Shown: positions 9,478 through 18,534 of the stretch, one piece after another
Layout of the letters: the number at the start of each line of letters is the position of its first letter
Position numbering within the stretch: the stretch's first letter is position 1
Assembly (NCBI GenBank): GCA_023388995.1
Contig: JAEWFD010000025.1
Location: 1-64,000 of the forward strand
Length of the DNA stretch: 64,000 nucleotides
From: Bacillota bacterium
GTDB lineage: Bacteria; Bacillota_I; Bacilli_A; Erysipelotrichales; Erysipelotrichaceae
Reading direction: 5' to 3'
Translations under genes and position numbers: made by a program
Notes under the pieces: generated by a model
Told to the model about the DNA's origin: nothing
The model's database searches: none
The model's input: the letters and a program-made list of their open reading frames with translations, nothing else

Positions 9478-12400
9478 TTATTGTTTGAGGCTTCGCACAT
9501 AGCGGCAGCCATTGGCAAAAATTGCCTGTTTCTTTGTTCCTTCAATATTGGTGAACACATCTTCACAATAGCGTTCACTATGACCCATCTTGCCTAGAAT
9601 GTGGCCATCCGCAGATACCAGCCCTTCCACTGCCTGAATACTGCCGTTGATATTGTAAGCGGGATCCATGGTGGCATTGCCCTCCAGATCGCAGTATTGG
9701 AATGCGACTTGCTGGCTGGCAAATAAATCTGTCATTTGCTGCTGATTGCAAATGAATTTACCTTCTCCATGACTGACAGGGATTGTATGTACTTCGCCTA
9801 CCGCAAAGCTACTTAGCCATGGCGAGTGATTGCTGGCAACGCGGGTTTGCACCATCGTGGAAACGTGGCGGCCGATGTCGTTGCGGAAAAGGGTCGGACT
9901 TTCTTCCGTCACGGGCTGAATACGCCCGTAAGGAAGCAGACCGGACTTGATAAGAGCCTGAAATCCGTTGCAGATGCCAAGAATCAGCCCGTTGCGATCT
10001 AAGAAGGTGTGAATCGCTTCTTTGATTGTTTCATTCAACAGCACATTCACAATAAACTTGGCACTGCCATCTGGTTCATCGCCGCTGCTGAAGCCGCCGG
10101 GAAAGGCAATGATGTCGTTGTTTGCAATAGCCTTGGCAAATGCTTCAATCGATTGCATGGTCTGTTTGGCTGATTGATTCTTGAATACAAGAATCTCGCA
10201 AACTGCTCCTTCTTCTTCAAACGCCCGCTTGGTGTCGTATTCGCAATTCGATCCCGGAAAAACCGGGATTAGTACGTTTACTTCTTTTTCGCCTTGCGCT
10301 TGAAGCTGCGCCCGAATGCCGCTCGCCTGCGGCTGATAAACTGATGCATCAGCTTTTGGTCCATAGAATGGATATAAAGTCTGCAATGGATTCAGGTAAG
10401 CTGCAAAGACTGTTTCCGAATCTAACTGCAAGCCATTGATTTGGATGGCTGCTTCCGTTACATGGCCTAACAAGATGGCTGCTGAATCAACGATTTCTTT
10501 ATTTGTTTCCACTAGGAATGCACCTGGCATCAAGCCAAATAACTCGCCCTCATATTGTATTTGGAAACCAAGGCGATTCCCTGCCGCCATGCGCACCAGC
10601 TGAGCTATAATACCACCTTCGCTCACAACGCCAGCTGCCACTATATTGCCGGATAAGAGTTCTTGTTCGACCAAGGCAAAGCAATGACGGAAAGAGGCAA
10701 AATCGGGAACGAACGTTTCATCCATCTTTGGTTTTACCAGATATAGATAGTTTCCCGCTTGTTTCAGATGGTTACTTTTGATGCGCTTGGTATGGCCCAC
10801 GGAACATGCAAAGGAAATCAAGGTCGGCGGTACTGTCAATTCCTGATAGGTGCCGCTCATGCTGTCTTTTCCGCCAATGGCATACACTTCGAATGCTTCC
10901 TGTGCTGCAATGCTGCCCAGCAATGCTTGCACCGCTTTGCCCCATTTTTTAGGATCTTGTTCGAGTTTCTCAAAGTATTCTTGAAAGGAAAGATATGTTT
11001 CCTGCAAGCTGCCGCCCACGGCAATGACTTTTGCCAACGAATCAATGACTGCATATACCGCCGACAAGTACGGACTGAACTCGGCAATCTGCGGGTAATA
11101 ACCATAAGTTAGAATCGAACAAGTAGTTGTCCTGCCATCCAGCACCGGAAGTTTTTGCACCGATGCCTGAGCTGGTGTCAATTGATATTTGCCGCTGTAT
11201 GGCATTAATACGGTGGTCGATCCAATCGAAGCATCAAATTGCTCCTGCATTCCTTTTTGCGAACAAACATCCAAGCGCGACAACACTTGCAAAACAGTTT
11301 CTTCACTCAGCGGCAAGCCGGAAACAAAAGGATTGCATAAGCCCAATTCGCCTTCAACCAGAACAGCTGTTTCCTGACGTACACCATTGGTATTCATAAA
11401 GTCACGGCTAAGATCAACAACAACTTCCCCATGCATCGTCATACGCAAGCGATTGGTATCATTGACCATAGCCACGACATATGCTTCCAGATTTTCTTGT
11501 TCGGCGAACTGAATGAACTGCTCGGCATCATTCGGGGCCACTACAACCGCCATCCGCTCCTGCGATTCACTGATGGCAAGTTCTGTAGCATTCAATCCGG
11601 CATATTTCGTCCGCACTTGATCCAATTGTATTTCTAAGCCATCGGCCAGCTCACCGATCGCTACACAAACTCCGCCGGCACCAAAATCATTGCATTTTTT
11701 GATTAGTTTTGTAGCTGCGGGATTGCGGAATAAGCGCTGGATCTTCCGTTCTTCCACTGCATTCCCTTTTTGCACTTCGGAAGCACAGAGTTCCAGACTT
11801 TGCGCTGTATGTTCCTTGCTGGAGCCTGTCGCTCCGCCAATCCCATCCCGGCCTGTTCTGCCTCCCAGCAGCAAAACCACATCACCTGCTGCACAAGATG
11901 CGCGGACAATATGATCTTTATGATTCGCTCCCACCACAGCACCGCATTCCAAGTGCTTTGCCACAAAGCCATCCGCAAATAATTCCTTCGTAAAGGTCGT
12001 AGCTAACCCAATTTGATTGCCATAGGAAGAATATCCTTGTGTTGCTTTTGCAGATATGGTTTTTTGCGGAAGCTTATGGTTTCTAGTTGTCTGAATATCC
12101 GCAAGAATATTTCCGCTGCCGCTGATACGCATTGCCTGATATACGTAGCTGCGTCCGCTTAAAGGGTCACGAATGGCTCCGCCGATGCAAGTTGAAGCTC
12201 CGCCAAATGGTTCGATTTCTGTTGGATGATTATGAGTTTCATTCTTAAACATGAGCAGCCAGGGCTCCTTGTTTCCATCATGATCTACCTCAATCAGCAC
12301 ACTGCATGCGTTAATCTCTTCGCTTACTTCCAATCGTTCCAATTTGCCCGCGGCACTTGCATGGCGCGCCCCGATGGTTGCGAGATCCATCAGGGTCATC

Positions 12401-13191
12401 GGTTTTTCTTCTCGTTGCAAAGATACACGTTTTTGAAGATATAGCTGAAAAGCTTCCTGTATTTGCGTTTGCAAGGTACCATGACCCCAGTGTATTTCTG
12501 TGAGGATCGTTTCAAAGGTGGTATGCCGGCAATGATCAGACCAGTATGTATCTAACACCCGAAGTTCCGTTTCCGTCGGATTGCGCTGTTCTTCTTCTTT
12601 GAAGTAAGCCTGAATATGGAGGAGGTCTGCCAGATGAAAGCCAAACTGGTGATCTGCGCGAAATTGTTCCAATTGTTGTTTGTTCAGATGCAAGAACTGG
12701 TCATAGGAAGCAAGCGGAAGTACATCGGCGTGTTCTTCATATAAAAGCTGGTTCATCTGCTTTTCTCTGGCTTCTACGGGATTGATGAGATATTGCTTGA
12801 TGGCTGCATGCTGGGATGGTGCAAGAGTTCCTTTATACAAAACCAGCTTCCCGCTGCGAATGATGCTCTGCTGGCTGTCATCAAGTAGCTGCAGGCATTG
12901 CATGGCACTGTCCGCTCGTTGATCATACTGCCCCGGCAGGTATTCATATGCAATTTGATGATAACCGGAAGTATTCACTTCTTCCATGACTTCATCCACC
13001 ATCACTTCTGCGAAAATGGTTTGTTTTGCCTTGGCCAGCGTTTCTTCGCTGATATGAAACACATCATAGAGATTTAAGATGCGCAACTCTTGCAGTTGAA
13101 TATGAAATGTTTCTTCCAGTTCAACATGCAAATGCTTGGCTTCCAATGCATAGCCGGGCTTCTTCTCCACATAAATCCTTACTGTTCGCAT
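9478..13191 (-). CDS. purL: FGAM synthase, single-chain form
   Basis: Converts FGAR, glutamine and ATP to FGAM. This is the large one-chain enzyme (1237 residues from the chosen start) of the clostridial/streptococcal clade, rather than the separate PurS/PurQ/PurL of Bacillus. The order is a PurS-like N-terminus, linker, tandem synthase halves (NETHNHPTEIEPFGGASTC; GGAGGVC-type glycine loops), and a C-terminal class I glutaminase with PVFPGSNCEYD, GGFSSGDE and the nucleophile in GICNGFQ. The start at 13191 has a clean AGGAGG 9 nt upstream; a longer in-frame start 36 nt earlier would overlap purK more. From 13191 the overlap with purK is 13 nt. Confidence 0.96.
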   Translation of the reverse strand: MRTVRIYVEKKPGYALEAKHLHVELEETFHIQLQELRILNLYDVFHISEETLAKAKQTIFAEVMVDEVMEEVNTSGYHQIAYEYLPGQYDQRADSAMQCLQLLDDSQQSIIRSGKLVLYKGTLAPSQHAAIKQYLINPVEAREKQMNQLLYEEHADVLPLASYDQFLHLNKQQLEQFRADHQFGFHLADLLHIQAYFKEEEQRNPTETELRVLDTYWSDHCRHTTFETILTEIHWGHGTLQTQIQEAFQLYLQKRVSLQREEKPMTLMDLATIGARHASAAGKLERLEVSEEINACSVLIEVDHDGNKEPWLLMFKNETHNHPTEIEPFGGASTCIGGAIRDPLSGRSYVYQAMRISGSGNILADIQTTRNHKLPQKTISAKATQGYSSYGNQIGLATTFTKELFADGFVAKHLECGAVVGANHKDHIVRASCAAGDVVLLLGGRTGRDGIGGATGSSKEHTAQSLELCASEVQKGNAVEERKIQRLFRNPAATKLIKKCNDFGAGGVCVAIGELADGLEIQLDQVRTKYAGLNATELAISESQERMAVVVAPNDAEQFIQFAEQENLEAYVVAMVNDTNRLRMTMHGEVVVDLSRDFMNTNGVRQETAVLVEGELGLCNPFVSGLPLSEETVLQVLSRLDVCSQKGMQEQFDASIGSTTVLMPYSGKYQLTPAQASVQKLPVLDGRTTTCSILTYGYYPQIAEFSPYLSAVYAVIDSLAKVIAVGGSLQETYLSFQEYFEKLEQDPKKWGKAVQALLGSIAAQEAFEVYAIGGKDSMSGTYQELTVPPTLISFACSVGHTKRIKSNHLKQAGNYLYLVKPKMDETFVPDFASFRHCFALVEQELLSGNIVAAGVVSEGGIIAQLVRMAAGNRLGFQIQYEGELFGLMPGAFLVETNKEIVDSAAILLGHVTEAAIQINGLQLDSETVFAAYLNPLQTLYPFYGPKADASVYQPQASGIRAQLQAQGEKEVNVLIPVFPGSNCEYDTKRAFEEEGAVCEILVFKNQSAKQTMQSIEAFAKAIANNDIIAFPGGFSSGDEPDGSAKFIVNVLLNETIKEAIHTFLDRNGLILGICNGFQALIKSGLLPYGRIQPVTEESPTLFRNDIGRHVSTMVQTRVASNHSPWLSSFAVGEVHTIPVSHGEGKFICNQQQMTDLFASQQVAFQYCDLEGNATMDPAYNINGSIQAVEGLVSADGHILGKMGHSERYCEDVFTNIEGTKKQAIFANGCRYVRSLKQ

Positions 13192-14321
13192 TCTGCTGTT
13201 CCTCCTAGTTGCTTTGCCTGTTTCCATAGCGCTTGATTATCCTCTCCGAAGAAAGTAAGATGCCCCATTTTGCGATTTGGCTTTGCTGTTTGCTTGCCGT
13301 ATAAATAGAAATTGTATGCTGTAGCTGTTGTTTGCTTCAAATAGGAATATAGGTGTTCCATATCCTTGCCCAGCACATTTACCATCACTGCATCACGATA
13401 GCGGATAATCGGTGCCAGTGAATATCCGCAAATTGCTTCCACATGCGTCCGAAATTGACTTTTACTGCAAACATCCAGCGTATAGTGCCCGGTGTTATGC
13501 ACGCGTGGTGCCATCTCATTAAAATAGAGCGTTCCATTGCGGACAAACAGCTCTACAGCCATTGTCCCAACATACTGCAATTCAGCAGCAATCAACGATG
13601 CCAGCTTTCCTGCTTCTGCCTGCAAAACTTCGCTAAGCTGGGCCGGAACAAGCAAATACGCTAAGATTCCTTGTTCATGAATATTGCGCGGAATAGGAAA
13701 TACCGTACTATTTTGATAGCCTCTGGTATAAATCACGCTGATTTCCTGATCAAAGGGAATGAATTCTTCCACCAGGCAAGGCTGCTTCAACATAGCTTCC
13801 AATATTTCTTTTTTGGTTTCAAGATCTGCCGAAGATGCCAGCTTCACTTGACCCTTGCCGTCGTAGCCAAATCGATTGGTCTTTACAAGCAGCGGATATC
13901 CAATCACGGCAATTGCCTGCAAAAGTTCTTCATTTGTATGAATCAGCTGAAACTTGCCAACTGCAATCCCCAGCGACTGCGCAAATTGTTTTTCCTGATC
14001 CCGTGCCTGGGAAATTTTCAATGCTTTGCTTCCTTGCGGGATATTGTAATGTGTTTCCAATTGCTCGATATGCCGGACATCCACATTCTCAAATTCATAA
14101 GTTACCAGATCACTTTGCTTGCATAGCTGCTCGATCATTTCATAAGAATCTAAATCTCCAACAATTTGCTCATCACAAACCTGAGCGCAAGGACAACCTT
14201 TGGTGGGATCTAATACGATTACCCGATAGCCCATTGCTTTGGCTTCCATTGCAATCATCCGGCCCAGCTGACCGCCGCCGATGATGCCAATGGTTGCCGG
14301 CGGCAAGACCACAGCACTCAT
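13179..14321 (-). CDS. purK: N5-carboxyaminoimidazole ribonucleotide synthase
   Basis: ATP-grasp enzyme making N5-CAIR from AIR, bicarbonate and ATP; its product is the substrate of the neighbouring PurE. The 380-residue protein begins with the nucleotide fold GIIGGGQLGRMIAMEA; ATP-grasp features include KTNRFGYDGKGQ, EEFIPFDQEISV and NEMAPRVHNTGHYT. The start overlaps the purE stop by 4 nt and the end overlaps purL by 13 nt, so these three are probably translated together. Confidence 0.97.
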   Translation of the reverse strand: MSAVVLPPATIGIIGGGQLGRMIAMEAKAMGYRVIVLDPTKGCPCAQVCDEQIVGDLDSYEMIEQLCKQSDLVTYEFENVDVRHIEQLETHYNIPQGSKALKISQARDQEKQFAQSLGIAVGKFQLIHTNEELLQAIAVIGYPLLVKTNRFGYDGKGQVKLASSADLETKKEILEAMLKQPCLVEEFIPFDQEISVIYTRGYQNSTVFPIPRNIHEQGILAYLLVPAQLSEVLQAEAGKLASLIAAELQYVGTMAVELFVRNGTLYFNEMAPRVHNTGHYTLDVCSKSQFRTHVEAICGYSLAPIIRYRDAVMVNVLGKDMEHLYSYLKQTTATAYNFYLYGKQTAKPNRKMGHLTFFGEDNQALWKQAKQLGGTAECEQ

Positions 14322-14800
14322 AGTTCACACTCCCGTATTTGTTGTTCCATGCGGGCTTGGTATTCCTGATATTGCTGCGCCAGTGACTGATCTTGAAGCG
14401 CCAGCATCCGCACTGCAAACAATCCTGCATTTTTAGCTCCCGCCGTTCCGATCGCCATGGTTGCTACAGGAACCCCTCCGGGCATTTGCACAATAGACAG
14501 CAAAGAATCCAGACCATTGAGATTGCTGCTTTTTACCGGTACCCCAATGACCGGCAATGTTGTAAGACTTGCAACCATGCCTGGCAAATGCGCAGCACCT
14601 CCTGCCCCCGCAATTATCACTTGAATTCTCCGCTGCTTTGCTTGTGTTGCATATTCCATCATATACTCTGGTGTTCTGTGTGCACTTACTACCTTTACTT
14701 CATAGGAAACTTGAAACTGATCCAGCACCATGCATGCTTCTTTCATTGTTTCGTAGTCGCTTTTACTGCCCATAATAATTGCTGCCTGAATGTGTTCCAT
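14318..14800 (-). CDS. purE: N5-CAIR mutase (class I PurE)
   Basis: Rearranges N5-CAIR to CAIR and works with PurK. The 160-residue class I enzyme shows IIMGSKSDYETM, the catalytic-loop SAHRTPEYM, and AGAGGAAHLPGMVAS plus MPGGVPVATMAIG. It is the first gene of the operon. The site GGGAGGT stands 6 nt before the ATG, and just upstream are the riboswitch terminator and the purine riboswitch, so transcription of the whole operon is probably gated there. Confidence 0.97.
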   Translation of the reverse strand: MEHIQAAIIMGSKSDYETMKEACMVLDQFQVSYEVKVVSAHRTPEYMMEYATQAKQRRIQVIIAGAGGAAHLPGMVASLTTLPVIGVPVKSSNLNGLDSLLSIVQMPGGVPVATMAIGTAGAKNAGLFAVRMLALQDQSLAQQYQEYQARMEQQIRECEL

Positions 14801-14817
14801 CCGTTACCTCCCAAAAG

Positions 14818-14846
14818 AAAAAAGACAACAAATATCGCTTGTTGTC
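14818..14846 (-). terminator. Riboswitch-controlled terminator before purE
   Basis: On the minus strand GACAACAA pairs with TTGTTGTC (8 bp perfect, 7-nt loop), followed by six T. The 3' arm can alternatively pair with the 3' strand of the riboswitch P1/J3-1 (GACTACAAA at 14875-14883, 8 of 9 positions). That is the usual antiterminator arrangement and predicts OFF when ligand stabilises P1. Confidence 0.88.
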
Positions 14847-14873
14847 TCATAACGAAAATAGAAAAAAACTCTA

Positions 14874-14941
14874 TTTTGTAGTCCTGCATTTACGGTGACA
14901 GGGTAGAGACGTGCAAGCCATATTCTTGCGTTTATACAAAA
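14874..14941 (-). promoter_or_regulatory. Purine riboswitch aptamer, guanine-type
   Basis: The minus strand carries the purine-riboswitch core in order: TATAA, a P2 hairpin with loop AATATGG, GTCTCTACC, a P3 hairpin with loop CACCGTAAAT, and GGACTAC. P1 is TTTTGTA/TACAAAA. The specificity base in J3/1 (equivalent to position 74 of the B. subtilis xpt aptamer) is C at 14881, which in this family means guanine/hypoxanthine rather than adenine. It precedes purE and is coupled to the terminator at 14818-14846, so guanine excess should shut off the operon. Confidence 0.95.
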
Positions 14942-14956
14942 TGTAGTATGTTTGCT

Positions 14957-14993
14957 TAAAAAATAAACACAGGTACGAAAAAGCACCTATGTT
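14957..14993 (-). terminator. Second, upstream intrinsic terminator in the purine leader
   Basis: On the minus strand AACATAGGT (14985-14993) pairs with ACCTGTGTT (14966-14974), 9 bp with one wobble, followed by TATTTTTT. It stands 3 nt after the stop of a short open reading frame and before the riboswitch, so a transcript starting at the putative promoter near 15090 must pass two terminators to reach purE. Confidence 0.8.
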
Positions 14994-14996
14994 CTG

Positions 14997-15062
14997 TTAG
15001 CAATTTGACTGTACAAAAAAGAAGAAGTGCTGATGATTCGTACTGTTATCATACTGGATCAT
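14997..15062 (-). CDS. Putative 21-codon leader peptide with a His-Gln-His-Phe4 run
   Basis: Short frame of 21 codons beginning ATG at 15062, preceded by GAGGTGG with good spacing and ending TAA 3 nt before a terminator stem. Codons 10-16 read His-Gln-His-Phe-Phe-Phe-Phe, a composition typical of attenuator leader peptides. The bases of codons 11-13 (15025-15031) can pair with the 5' arm of the terminator (14982-14988; 7 bp, one wobble), so translation of this frame could decide whether the terminator forms. No homologue is known to me. It could also be a non-translated coincidence, but site, spacing, stop and terminator all fit a leader. Confidence 0.55.
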   Translation of the reverse strand: MIQYDNSTNHQHFFFFVQSNC

Positions 15063-15087
15063 GATTCCACCTCGCCCTTTCGTTACC

Positions 15088-15093
15088 ATGATA
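15088..15093 (-). promoter_or_regulatory. Putative extended -10 promoter of the purine leader
   Basis: TGC-TATCAT on the minus strand forms an extended -10 element. The -35 region 17 nt upstream (TTTCTT) is weak. The start would fall near 15081, about 20 nt before the leader-peptide ATG. Confidence 0.45.
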
Positions 15094-15287
15094 GCACAGC
15101 CTGCACAATTAAGAAAGCAATTTCCCTAAATTTCACAATTCCTTTTAATTCCTGTAATATCTTGTCTGCGTGGTAGATTACATTTCATTTATAATCAACA
15201 ATTCCAGCAACTTCCTTTTTCGCATGATTCATGTTACGATGTCAGTAATACTTTTTAATTTATTTTCTTATAGTTTCATAAATCTTG

Positions 15288-15318
15288 TTGACTATCAACC
15301 AACTTTATAGTTTACGAT
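15288..15318 (+). promoter_or_regulatory. MerR-type promoter with a 19-bp spacer
   Basis: TTGACT at 15288-15293 and TACGAT at 15313-15318 are separated by exactly 19 bp, the long spacing that MerR-family proteins correct by distorting DNA. Short dyads (ACTAT...ATAGT and CTATC...GATAG) lie across the spacer. The promoter reads into a gene for a MerR-type protein, so autoregulation is likely. Confidence 0.6.
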
Positions 15319-15346
15319 AGAATCATGATCAGAAAGGAACACTATC

Positions 15347-16783
15347 ATGACGATTAAGGAAATAGAATTACGCTCAGGAATGGATCGCTCCAATATACGA
15401 TTTTATGAAAAAGAAGGACTGCTTTCCCCTCGCTATTTAGACAACGGATATCGTGACTATACCGAGGATGATTTAGCCCTTTTGCTGCGCATTAAGTTAT
15501 TGCGAAGCCTCCATGTTTCCTTGGCGGATATCCGCTCTTTGCTGCAGGGAAATATTTCATTGACAGATATCTTGAACACACAGATCACTAAGCTGGAACA
15601 CGAACTTCAGGATACTTCCTATGCCTTGCAATTATGTTTAAGCATGAAGGAAGATGATGTCAGCTTCACCGATTTAAATGCCCAAAAGTATTTGGATGGA
15701 ATCTCAACGCTGACCAGCGAAAGGAGTACTTCCTATTTCACTATACCAGCGGACCGTCTTTCTCAGGCCAATGATCCCTGGCGCCGGTTCTTTGCCCGTG
15801 CATTTGATATGTACTTATACCATGTCTTATGGATTGCACTAAGAGTTTTCCTATTCCAGACACCCACTATTGTTAGAAGCAACTCGGAACGTATCGCCGA
15901 TTTATTTATGGTAACTGTTATGATGCTTTTGATCGAACCACTATGGCTGCGATTTTTGGCAACAACGCCAGGGAAAGCAGTATTTGGATTATCCCTCTAC
16001 TCAGCAGATGGTCATAAACTCCGCTATGAACAAGGGTTTGCACGCACTTGGCAAGTATTTGTAAGCGGCATGGGGCTCTATGTCCCAATTTATCAGCTAT
16101 ATCGCCTATGGCGTTCTTTTGATACCTGCTCTTCAAACGAGGTGCTGAAATGGGATCATGATCTAAATTACCAGCTAAGAGATACCAAAATCTATCGTTA
16201 TGCGGTTTATGCGATCGGGCATATTTGCTTGGTTGCGGTATTATATAACATTGACGCCTGGCAGTATTTGCCACGGCACCAAGGGCCGCTTACCATAGAG
16301 CAGTTTGCAGCTAACTATAACTATTATATATATCTATTGCAATACAATTTTGGGAATCAGTATTTGGACGAGAATGGAGAGTGGTTTACTGACAATTCGT
16401 ATGGTAACTTTGCCATTTCCTTGCGTGAAGATCCACCAGCTCTTGTTTACGAGTTGGAAGATGGTCTTATCTCCAAAGTTTCTTTTCTGATCGAGAATAC
16501 CCAAGACGATATCTTTACCCACACCAGAACACCGGAAGCAATGCTTCTCGCACTATCTTTCTCCGGCTCTAAACAAACGCAATCATTCTTTTCTAAAGTT
16601 CCCAAAACTATCATGAAACAAATTGCCAGTCATCCATTTGAGAATTTTGAATTTGAATTAGCGGGTATCACCTATGCAAGCCACATTGAGTCGCAGGGAT
16701 ATATACTCTCAGATCCCTATTTAATACCTGATGATACTACTTCCGAAAAACAGTTACGAATCTCATTTACTGCTTCAAGATAA
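15347..16783 (+). CDS. MerR-family regulator fused to an RDD membrane domain
   Basis: 478-residue protein with a MerR winged helix-turn-helix (1-70; SGMDRSNIRFYEKEGLLSP), a short coiled-coil region (about 75-110), then an RDD membrane domain beginning WRRFFARAFDMYLYHVLW near residue 146 with several hydrophobic helices to about 300. The C-terminal 170 residues are soluble and unrecognised. It is probably a membrane-bound transcription factor that senses something at or across the membrane; target and signal are unknown. AAGGA precedes the ATG. It is monocistronic, with its own terminator, and divergent from the purine operon. Confidence 0.75.
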   Translation: MTIKEIELRSGMDRSNIRFYEKEGLLSPRYLDNGYRDYTEDDLALLLRIKLLRSLHVSLADIRSLLQGNISLTDILNTQITKLEHELQDTSYALQLCLSMKEDDVSFTDLNAQKYLDGISTLTSERSTSYFTIPADRLSQANDPWRRFFARAFDMYLYHVLWIALRVFLFQTPTIVRSNSERIADLFMVTVMMLLIEPLWLRFLATTPGKAVFGLSLYSADGHKLRYEQGFARTWQVFVSGMGLYVPIYQLYRLWRSFDTCSSNEVLKWDHDLNYQLRDTKIYRYAVYAIGHICLVAVLYNIDAWQYLPRHQGPLTIEQFAANYNYYIYLLQYNFGNQYLDENGEWFTDNSYGNFAISLREDPPALVYELEDGLISKVSFLIENTQDDIFTHTRTPEAMLLALSFSGSKQTQSFFSKVPKTIMKQIASHPFENFEFELAGITYASHIESQGYILSDPYLIPDDTTSEKQLRISFTASR

Positions 16784-16804
16784 TGTAAATATCATTCAAA
16801 CAAG

Positions 16805-16840
16805 CAAACAGGGCCAGATGATCTAAGCCCTGTTTGTTTT
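16805..16840 (+). terminator. Terminator after the MerR-RDD gene
   Basis: CAAACAGGGC (16805-16814) pairs with GCCCTGTTTG (16827-16836), followed by TTTT. The convergent ABC permease gene ends just beyond, so the stem may serve both strands. Confidence 0.8.
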
Positions 16841-16852
16841 CATATTATTGAT

Positions 16853-17665
16853 TTATATTAGAAAGTCTTTTTTACGATACTTCAACCAAGCGAGTACCGG
16901 ACAAATTATGATAATCGCTGCTGCGATAGCCCACTCCTCTGGATGAAGTCCCACCCTCATTAATTTGGAAGCTTTGATCCAGTCCATCGGTGAAAAATAT
17001 CGTAGAAACTCCAGTTCTTTCACGACTGCCGAAGTTGCCCCCACAACGAAAGTCCCAAATACCAAACCAATGGTAACACCTGATGAGCTGCGTACACTTT
17101 TCATTAATGTGGATACGAGCAAGCCAATCGCGGAAAATAAGAGGCCAATCAATAGAATACTGCCATAGAAAAGCAGACATTCTTTCAAGCTATCAAGAAA
17201 TGTGAGATTGCCAAACATCAAATATCCGGTCAATGTGACAACTAGCAATGCTAAGTTCATCATAACCCACAGCAGAACATGGGCCTCCGCTTTTTGCAAT
17301 ATGATGTCAAACCGGGAAACTGGTTTAGCATAAAGAAATTCAATTGTACCTTCACTTTCTTCTTTGATCAGCAAAGAAGAGGCTTGCTGTGTAACGAAAA
17401 CCATAAGAGCCAATGTGATGAATTGCAAAACATATCCAAAGAAATTCGATATAACCGTAAAATCAGGTATTTCCTGCAAGCCCATTGCTGCCAATACTGC
17501 CGGATCAATACTATCTAATTTGGCGTTTGTGATTGCTTGCATTGCTTCTGTTTGCATCGACGGATAAAATGCCAGCATGAGCAAAATGATGCAGCCAACA
17601 GAACATGTCCACCGGATTGTACTTTTCCTTAAATTTCTTAGTTCCATTCTGAACATATTCATCAT
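16853..17665 (-). CDS. ABC-2 type transporter permease
   Basis: 270-residue integral membrane protein with about six hydrophobic segments (near 20-40, 75-97, 125-150, 165-185, 195-215 and 240-262). The segment KEESEGTIEFLYAKPVSRFDIILQK is characteristic of ABC-2/NosY-like permeases. Its start overlaps the ATPase stop by 4 nt (ATGA), so the two form one exporter. The substrate is unknown; linkage to a LytTR regulator suggests export of a peptide, a toxic compound or a self-protection function, which is inference. Confidence 0.88.
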   Translation of the reverse strand: MMNMFRMELRNLRKSTIRWTCSVGCIILLMLAFYPSMQTEAMQAITNAKLDSIDPAVLAAMGLQEIPDFTVISNFFGYVLQFITLALMVFVTQQASSLLIKEESEGTIEFLYAKPVSRFDIILQKAEAHVLLWVMMNLALLVVTLTGYLMFGNLTFLDSLKECLLFYGSILLIGLLFSAIGLLVSTLMKSVRSSSGVTIGLVFGTFVVGATSAVVKELEFLRYFSPMDWIKASKLMRVGLHPEEWAIAAAIIIICPVLAWLKYRKKDFLI

Positions 17666-18531
17666 ATTTCCTCCTTCCGGTATAATTTCATAAATTGATC
17701 TTCAATTTTTTCTTTCTCTACAGTAAATGATGCTGGTTCTATTTGATACAATAAATCAAGCAAAGCCACACCATCCGCATTGGTTCGCAAGATACGCTTG
17801 TCATCCTGCTGCTCCAGCAGTTCAAACCCGCTCGGAATTTCTTTTCCTCCATAAATGGTAATCACCTTTTTCGATTCCCGGTTCATTGCTGCAAGCTCTG
17901 AGATGGAAATAATCTCCCCGCTGCGAATAAATGCTACCCGGTCGCAATATTCTTGCACTTCAGCCAGGTTATGGCTGGACAGCAAGATTGCCATGCCGTC
18001 TGCTGCTTGTCTTTTTAATTCTTGGAACAAGTCTTTTTGCACCATGGGGTCCAATCCGCTTGTAGGCTCATCCAAGATCAATACCTTCGGCTTGGATGAC
18101 AAGGCACACACTAAGGAAACCTTCTTTTTATTGCCGGTGGATAACTCCCGGAATCGTTTCTGCTCATCCACACCAAACAGCTCGCAAAGCCGCTTCTGCT
18201 CTGCGCTTTGATCTTTGACATAGAATTTACTATGATAATTTAATATCTCTGAAATTTTCATGTCCCCGTACATCCGTACATCACTTGGAACATAACTCGT
18301 AACTGTCCGGATTTTTTTAGCGTCAACCACACAATCCATCCCGTCTATCTCTGCTTTTCCTTCAGTTGCATAGATAAAATTAAGCAATACCCGAATGGTT
18401 GTGGACTTTCCTGCACCATTCGGACCAACAAATCCAAAAATCTCTTTTTCATTTACTGTAAAGCTAATATCTTTAACAGCCGGAGTCGAACCATAATTCT
18501 TTCTTAACTTCTCAACAACAATTGCTGGCAT
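17662..18531 (-). CDS. ABC transporter ATP-binding protein
   Basis: 289-residue ATPase partner of the adjacent permease. Walker A is GPNGAGKST (about 35-43), the signature region is ELSTGNKKK, Walker B is VLILDEPTSGLDP and the switch His is in LLSSHNLAEV. About 60 residues follow the nucleotide-binding domain, as in many ABC-2 exporter ATPases. It starts 3 nt after the DUF3021 gene and overlaps the permease by 4 nt. Confidence 0.93.
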   Translation of the reverse strand: MPAIVVEKLRKNYGSTPAVKDISFTVNEKEIFGFVGPNGAGKSTTIRVLLNFIYATEGKAEIDGMDCVVDAKKIRTVTSYVPSDVRMYGDMKISEILNYHSKFYVKDQSAEQKRLCELFGVDEQKRFRELSTGNKKKVSLVCALSSKPKVLILDEPTSGLDPMVQKDLFQELKRQAADGMAILLSSHNLAEVQEYCDRVAFIRSGEIISISELAAMNRESKKVITIYGGKEIPSGFELLEQQDDKRILRTNADGVALLDLLYQIEPASFTVEKEKIEDQFMKLYRKEEI

Positions 18532-18534
18532 GTA

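Noticed and set aside
14856..14880. AAAATAG/CTATTTT stem after the aptamer as a third terminator
   Set aside because: The stem is only A/T pairs with the T run in its loop; it is better read as part of the switching platform.
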